This document shows positions 5,336-10,432 of a stretch of 10,432 nucleotides of DNA, piece after piece. The stretch lies in the NCBI GenBank assembly GCA_022561525.1, contig JADFRB010000026.1, positions 1 to 10,432 of the forward strand, given 5' to 3'. Position numbers and translations under genes: made by a program. A model generated the notes under the pieces. It worked only from the letters and a program-made list of their open reading frames with translations. It did no database searches and was not told the DNA's origin. The number at the start of each line of letters is the position of its first letter. The first letter of the stretch is position 1. Source of the DNA: Nitrospinota bacterium (GTDB lineage Bacteria > Nitrospirota > Nitrospiria > Nitrospirales > UBA8639).

Positions 5336-8180
5336 CGGCGAGCTTTAGTATTTCGCGGCCGCGCTTTGGCTTTCGGCTTGGCTTTGGATATTGGAGCACC
5401 TACGCGACGGGCATGGGTTTTGGTTTTGGCCGAAGCCTTCATGGCTTTCTTCTTTGGCTTCGCCGCCGGTTTCTGATCCTCCGCATTGAGTGCAGCCTGG
5501 GCGGCGGCGAGCCGTGCAATAGCCACCCGGTACGGAGAGCAACTCACATAGTCCAACCCAAGGTTGTGACAGAACTCTACGGAACTGGGCTCCCACCATG
5601 CTCACCACAAATACCAAGTTTGATGTCTGGGCGAGCGGCGCGACCTTCATCCCGAGCCAAGCGCATGAGCGCCCCCACGCCTTCTTGATCGAGTACGGCA
5701 AAGGGATCAAATTCCAGCAAATTATGATCACGATAAAATCCCGTGAACCTCGCCGCATCGTCACGCGAGAGTCCATACGTGGTTTGCGTGAGATCGTTGG
5801 TACCAAAAGAAAAGAACTCGGCGTCTTCGGCGATTTTCCGCGCAGTCACAGCGGCACGAGGCAACTCAATCATGGTGCCGATCAAATAGGACAGCTTCTT
5901 GCCACACCGCTTCATGGTTTCCTCGGCTACTTCTGTAATGAGCGTTTTTTGAGATTTCATCTCCGTGGCCATCCCGACCAAGGGGATCATAATTTCCAGA
6001 ATGGGCTTCTTACCTTCTTTCGCCACATGGCAGGCGGCTTCCATGATCGCGCGAACCTGCATGCGAGTGATCTCTGGCATCGTAATACCCAAGCGACATC
6101 CCCGTAATCCGAGCATGGGATTAAATTCATGCAACTCTTCGACGCGAGCTAACATTTTCTTTTTTTCTTCGATCTCAGTTGGGCTGCCGTTGGTCAATTC
6201 CAAACGAACAATTTCCACCATCAGGTGTTCACGTTTGGGTAAAAATTCATGGAGAGGCGGGTCCAGGAGTCGAATGGTGACAGGGTACCCTTCCATTTCC
6301 CGATAGAGTCCGATAAAGTCTTTTTTCTGAAGGGGAAGAAGCTGATCCAAATATTTTCCTCGTTCTTCGGGAGTCGAAGCGAGAATCATGGCCTGCATAA
6401 TGGGTGCCCGATCTTCAGCGAAAAACATATGCTCGGTTCGACACAATCCAATACCCTCCGCGCCGAAGCCTCGTGCGATTTGGGCTTGATCAGGCACATC
6501 GGCATTCGCGCGCACCTTCAGGTGTCGAAATTCATCGGCCCATTTGAGAATAGTCGAGAAATACCGATACTTTTCAGACTGACTGATGGGTAGCTTTCCT
6601 TGAATGACTTGAATCACTTCGGACGCCACCACCGACAGCAGCCCCCCATACACAAATCCTGTAAACCCATTCAGGGAAAGAGCGTCACCTTCTTTGAAGA
6701 CGGTCGATCCTATTCGGACCTTGCCTTGGCCTTCCAGAACTTCGACATCTTCGCAACCAGCCACACAGACCTTTCCCATTTGGCGCGCGACCACTGCAGC
6801 GTGGGAGGTCATTCCTCCCGTGGCCGTTAAAAAACCTTCCGACGCGTACATGCCATGAATATCATCGGGGCTAGTTTCTTTTCGCACTAAAACCGATTTT
6901 TCACCGCGAGCTTTCATGGCAACAGCCAATTCCGGCGTCAAAGCAATCTTGCCACAGGCCGCACCCGGTCCAGCAGGCAGCCCTTTACCGACCGGCTGAT
7001 ATTTTTTCTCCTCGGCTTGTTCAAAAATCGGATACAGATACTGCTCTAATTGTTCCGGGGCCACACGACGGACCGCCTCTTTCTTATCAATAAGACCTTC
7101 CTTCACCATCTCGATCGCAATACGGACGGCCGCAATCCCCGTTCGCTTCCCAACCCGGGTTTGCAGCATGTAGAGCTTGCCCTCTTGAATCGTAAACTCC
7201 ATATCCTGCATATCGCGGAAATGCTTTTCCAAAATCTTTTGGGTGGTCATGAGGGTTTTATAGGCAGAAGGAAGTTTGTCTTTAAGGGCAGTCACAGGGA
7301 GAGGCGTTCGAATTCCGGCTACGACATCCTCACCTTGCGCATTCAACAAGTATTCTCCGAAAAAGGTTCGAACACCCGTTGAAGGATCTCGGGTAAATGC
7401 CACGCCCGTTCCGCTCGTCTCACCCATATTGCCGAAAACCATGGATTGGACATTGACTGCCGTCCCCCAGGTATCGGGAATGCCATAAATCTTTCGATAG
7501 GTGACCGCGCGATCCCCGAACCATGAGGTAAACACCGCATTGATGCCCATCTTCAACTGCTCTAAGGGATCTTCAGGAAATTTCCTCCCGGTTTCCTGAC
7601 GAACCACTTCTTTATATTTCATGATTAGCTCGGCAAGATCTTCGGCAGGAATATCGGCATCGTTCGTCACGCCTAATGCCCGTTTCGTTTCATCCAATAC
7701 GCCTTCAAATTTATCACGATGGATGTCCATAACTACAGATCCAAACATCGTCATAAATCGGCGATAGGCATCCATAGCGAAACGCGGATTGTTCGTTTTG
7801 TTGGCCAGCGCCTTCACCGTGACAGAATTCAACCCTAGATTTAAGACCGTATCCATCATGCCCGGCATGGAAGCACGCGCCCCCGAACGCACCGACACGA
7901 GCAAGGGATTCTTTGAATCGCCAAACCCAGCTTTCATGGACCGTTCAACGCGCTTCAATCCCTGGAGGGTTTGATCCCACATTCCCGTTGGATACTTTTT
8001 CTTGGAATGAAAATATTCGAGGCAGGCGTCGGTGGTGATGGTAAACCCTGACGGGACGGAAATGTTCATGTTGGTCATTTCGGCAAGACCAGCACCTTTT
8101 CCGCCAAGGAGCTCTCTCATTGAGCCCTTCCCTTCGGCTTTGCCATCACCGAAGTAGTAGACATACTTCTTGTTCCGCAT
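5332..8180 (-). CDS. ppdK: pyruvate, phosphate dikinase, with one-base frameshift near the C-terminus and a basic tail
   Basis: Interconverts pyruvate + ATP + phosphate and PEP + AMP + pyrophosphate. The ATG at 8180 has GGGGGAG seven bases upstream. Domain order is as in the family: N-terminal nucleotide-binding domain ([44 protein letters not shown]), swivelling phosphohistidine domain ([12 protein letters not shown], catalytic His at 460), and C-terminal PEP/pyruvate TIM barrel ([52 protein letters not shown]). The frame ends at a TAG (5577) after GEHGGSPVP. Adding one G to the GGG run at 5592-5594 gives [20 protein letters not shown] followed by VSCSPYR with the catalytic Cys (about 881), and runs to TGA at 5332. 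That frame totals about 949 residues. The last 48 or so are Lys/Ala/Arg-rich ([15 protein letters not shown] and similar), beyond the normal family end. The stop overlaps the ribD GTG, supporting this as the true end. Confidence 0.9.
5592..5594 (-). other. frameshift point in ppdK (short G run, one G missing)
   Basis: As read, GGT GGG AGC CCA GTT CCG TAG stops the protein. With four Gs it becomes GGT GGG GAG CCC AGT TCC GTA GAG, i.e. Gly-Gly-Glu-Pro-Ser-Ser-Val-Glu, the canonical family sequence here. There is no slippery heptamer, so programmed frameshifting is unlikely. A homopolymer sequencing error or a recent deletion fits better. Confidence 0.75.
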
Positions 8181-8386
8181 GCGTTGGCTCCCCCTTCTTG
8201 GCTGGAATAGTCCAGCCGACCAGTTTCACCCCCTCAGATAGAAGAAGCGAAAATGTACCACAGTTTTATGATTTCTCATAAATATTTCTGTGTGAATTTA
8301 GGATAAGTTTCAGAAATTCGTCACATTATGAAGGTCACACACATAGATTCCCTTTGTCCACAAGCATAAATCTGCCCGAAGTCGTA
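8181..8386. promoter_or_regulatory. ppdK upstream region with leader hairpin and a second inverted repeat
   Basis: Two inverted repeats stand out in this 206-base, AT-rich gap. GGCTGGA-ATAG-TCCAGCC (8200-8217) is a 7-bp stem with a 4-base loop, ending about nine bases upstream of the GGGGGAG ribosome site of ppdK, so it would fold in the leader. TTTATGA-TTTC-TCATAAA (8265-8282) has 7-bp arms further upstream and could be an operator. A minus-strand TACATT with TTATGA 18 bases upstream is a weak promoter candidate. The gap suggests ppdK has its own promoter, separate from glyS. No terminator for the upstream membrane protein gene is evident. Confidence 0.4.
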
Positions 8387-8842
8387 TTATAGTTGCTGCT
8401 TGCCTGCCTGAAGCTGTAGCTGGTACCAGGTCATGAGAAACCGTTTCAGGCACATTCCGGAAAAAATCACCGCGATGGTAAAGGCAAGTAAGGCTAAAAG
8501 TTGAAGATCCGCGTTTCGGGCATTCTGATAGTACAAATTCCCATCTGGCCCCATGGCCAACGGCTCATGTGGTCTAAGGGTGTGAACTTGCCCAGTTGGA
8601 TCGGTGGTATCTAGCCATTCAGAGCACACTTGAATGGGGCTATCGACACCTGACACTTTCATCCAAGCCACACCCACGCAATGCCCACTTGCCGGATCGT
8701 AGAGTTCGGAATTCGTCAGCACAAATTCCAGGTCCAGGCCGCTCGCCCATAGAGCTCCCAACAGCATGCCATTACACACAATGATTAATAGGAACGTGAT
8801 CCAGAAACTAAACCATCGAAATCGTGATTCAGAAAAGATCAT
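8387..8842 (-). CDS. uncharacterised protein with two membrane segments and a two-cysteine outer loop
   Basis: A 151-residue protein I do not recognise. Hydrophobic segments at about residues 12-32 and 113-131 flank an 80-residue polar loop. Positive charges before the first segment (Arg7, Arg9) and after the second (Lys133, Arg134) place both ends in the cytoplasm and the loop outside. The loop holds two cysteines (55 and 73, in SGHCVGVAW and IQVCSEW), which could form a disulfide, and a GPDGNLYYQNA segment. The ATG at 8842 has only a weak ribosome site (TAGGGAT). It follows glyS by 54 bases in the same direction and may share its transcript. Codon use and base composition match the neighbours, so I take it as a real gene. 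Confidence 0.7.
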   Translation of the reverse strand: MIFSESRFRWFSFWITFLLIIVCNGMLLGALWASGLDLEFVLTNSELYDPASGHCVGVAWMKVSGVDSPIQVCSEWLDTTDPTGQVHTLRPHEPLAMGPDGNLYYQNARNADLQLLALLAFTIAVIFSGMCLKRFLMTWYQLQLQAGKQQL

Positions 8843-8896
8843 GGGACTTGAGCATCCCTACATGATACATGCAATTCTGCCTTCAGATTCTGCGGG

Positions 8897-10432
8897 CTAC
8901 TGGCCTTGCACTTGAATCTGCGACAGGTCACCAATGCCTAAAAATAATTCGTCCACCTTCCGTAATAACGATAATCGATTAGCGCGTACCTCTGGTTGCG
9001 GAGCATTGACCAGAACCCCATCGAAAAAGGCATCGATAGGATTCTTTAACTCAATCAGTGCCTGCAAGGCCCTGGGATAATCCATTTCGGCTATTGATGC
9101 GGCCACAGTTTCTTGTGTCAAATCAACAACCTGAATCAATGCCTGCTCAGATTGATGGACCAAGAGGTCAGGTTTCACCTCACTTGAGATCCATTGTTCT
9201 TTTTCGATTAATCGATGCGCCCGCTTAAATCCCACCATCAAAGGATCAAAATCCTCCTGGCGCGTGATGGCCTGAATGGCTTCCATGCGGGAAAACAGAT
9301 CGGGCATAGAGAACTCGCCAAATTTCCGCCCTTTAAGGACCGCATCCATCACATCCTCTCGAAATCCATGAAGTGTTCGCCCATAGTATCGAAGTCGATC
9401 CGCCAGAAATTCAACCAGCGTCGCAAGTGGTTCCCTGGGGTTTTTGTCCTGCCCATCTTCCGCGGGTTGCACCGACTGCACTCCCTGCTTGGTTAACAAT
9501 TGTTCGGCCTGACGAAGGAGGTCAATGAGATTCACGTTGACAGGCCCTTCAACTACAATACGAACTAACCCAAAGGCCTGCCGTCGAAGCGCAAACGGAT
9601 CTTCCGACCCGGACGGCACCATGCCCACATGAAAAAAGGCAGCTAAGGTATCCAACCGATCAACGATCGACAAGAACTGGCCAACACGGGTTTCAGGTAT
9701 CGCATCCTCGGGTGTGCGAGGTTGATAATACTCACCCAACGCCTGGCAGACATTAGAAGACTCCCCATCGTGAGCGGCGTATTCTTTTCCCATTGCACCT
9801 TGCAGCGTTGGAAATTCTCCCACCATCCCCGTCGAGAGATCCGCCTTACTCAACAGCGCGGCTCGCTGCCCCGGCTCTTTCAAGTCCACGGATCCCGCAG
9901 CCTCGGCAATGGTCCCAATCAGAGATATAAGCCGATCCGTCTTTTGATACAAGGTTCCGAGTTTCTTATGGAACACCACACCCTTGAGATGATTCACGCG
10001 ATCGGCCAGCTTGCCTTTGCAGTCTTCTTCAAAAAAGTACCGGGCATCCGCAAGGCGTGCGGCCAATACTCGCTCATTCCCCACCCTAATCAAATCCATC
10101 TTTGGGATTTTCATGTTCGTCGGAGCGAGAAACTTCGGCAGCAAGACTTGCTTCGAATTGACAACGGGAAAAAACCCTTGATGCTCCTTCATGGAGGTGA
10201 TGAGCACCTCCGGGGGCAACTCTAAATACTTCTTATCAAACGCCCCACATACCAAATTGGGACACTCGGCTGAAAAAACGGCTTGCTCCAATAACTCATC
10301 ACGGTTAGCGGGATACGCGTGACCTTTGACGGCCTTGGCAAGCGTATGGATTTGGCTTTGCATGATGGCCCGCCGCCGAAGAGGATCTGCTACGACCCCG
10401 GCGCGTTCGAGTATCGCCTCATAGGCCTCGGG
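8897..10432 (-). CDS. glyS: glycyl-tRNA synthetase beta subunit, N-terminal part beyond the window
   Basis: The C-terminal 511 residues of GlyS, the beta chain of the alpha2beta2 bacterial glycyl-tRNA synthetase, which mainly serves tRNA binding while the alpha chain (GlyQ) carries the aminoacylation core. The frame is open to the right edge (PEAYEAILERAGVVADPLRR), so the ATG at 10363 is internal. A complete GlyS is about 690-700 residues. Family blocks are LPPEVLITSMKEHQGFFPV, RVGNERVLAARLADARYFFE, LKGVVFHKKLGTLYQKTDR, LSKADLSTGMVGEFPTLQGA, MGKEYAAHDGE (usually followed by a Y-rich EYYQPR block, as here), VPSGSEDPFALRRQAFGLVR, and a DALR-like C-terminal helical region (FFDGVLVNAP). The stop is TAG at 8897. 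glyQ is expected upstream, outside the window. Confidence 0.95.
   Translation of the reverse strand, partial: PEAYEAILERAGVVADPLRRRAIMQSQIHTLAKAVKGHAYPANRDELLEQAVFSAECPNLVCGAFDKKYLELPPEVLITSMKEHQGFFPVVNSKQVLLPKFLAPTNMKIPKMDLIRVGNERVLAARLADARYFFEEDCKGKLADRVNHLKGVVFHKKLGTLYQKTDRLISLIGTIAEAAGSVDLKEPGQRAALLSKADLSTGMVGEFPTLQGAMGKEYAAHDGESSNVCQALGEYYQPRTPEDAIPETRVGQFLSIVDRLDTLAAFFHVGMVPSGSEDPFALRRQAFGLVRIVVEGPVNVNLIDLLRQAEQLLTKQGVQSVQPAEDGQDKNPREPLATLVEFLADRLRYYGRTLHGFREDVMDAVLKGRKFGEFSMPDLFSRMEAIQAITRQEDFDPLMVGFKRAHRLIEKEQWISSEVKPDLLVHQSEQALIQVVDLTQETVAASIAEMDYPRALQALIELKNPIDAFFDGVLVNAPQPEVRANRLSLLRKVDELFLGIGDLSQIQVQGQ

Noticed and set aside
5577..5600. Programmed -1 frameshifting in ppdK
   Set aside because: The shift direction would fit, but there is no slippery heptamer, and adding one G restores the exact conserved Gly-Gly-Glu-Pro-Ser-Ser-Val-Glu sequence, which favours a lost base.
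5345..5806. 153-residue minus-strand ORF inside and after the ppdK end
   Set aside because: It is the third frame of ppdK; its translation lacks family resemblance and the real frames account for the region.
8236..8262. Sigma-54 type promoter (minus-strand TGGTACATTTTCGC) upstream of ppdK
   Set aside because: The GG to GC spacing is 9 rather than the required 10 bases.
1..10432. CRISPR arrays, tRNA or rRNA genes
   Set aside because: No regularly spaced repeats and no tRNA or rRNA sequence blocks seen on either strand.

Overview
The window looks like bacterial chromosomal DNA of about 50% GC. A conserved housekeeping block lies on the minus strand at about 4202-10432, and a gene-poor accessory region lies at about 1-4200. 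The protein sequences and the order glyS / small membrane protein / ppdK / ribD remind me of Nitrospira-type (Nitrospirota) genomes. That placement comes from memory of family sequences, not from a search.

Housekeeping block, read in the direction of transcription (right to left): the C-terminal three quarters of glyS (glycyl-tRNA synthetase beta subunit, cut by the window end); an unrecognised 151-residue protein with two membrane segments; ppdK (pyruvate, phosphate dikinase) with an unusual Lys/Ala/Arg-rich C-terminal tail; and ribD (riboflavin biosynthesis deaminase/reductase). ppdK and ribD overlap by 4 bases (GTGA), so they are probably translationally coupled. As written, ppdK has a one-base frameshift just before its catalytic cysteine. 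Restoring one G in a G run recovers a canonical sequence, so this is a likely sequencing error or a recent mutation.

Accessory region: a 5'-cut PIN-domain (VapC-like) toxin gene; elbB, a DJ-1/PfpI-family gene that appears intact; a relic tyrosine recombinase with an in-frame TAG and no catalytic domain; an intact toxin/antitoxin pair (Gp49-like HigB toxin, then XRE antitoxin); the N-terminal stub of a beta-class DNA adenine methyltransferase; and a second HigBA pair whose toxin is broken by an in-frame TGA while the antitoxin stays open. About 320 bases between this pair and ribD hold no gene I can recognise.

The most striking non-coding structures are in 1490-1830. A perfect 14+6+14 inverted repeat just upstream of the recombinase relic has the geometry of a Xer/dif-type crossover site. 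An 18-bp perfect palindrome sits between candidate -35 and -10 boxes. A 157-bp MITE-like palindromic element lies between that promoter and the toxin ribosome binding site, flanked by TAA on both sides. Removing the element plus one TAA leaves a short, normal leader, so it looks like an insertion into the 5' leader of a toxin-antitoxin operon. Overall the region reads as a decaying mobile/defence island beside a core operon. I did not find a clearly new multi-gene system.
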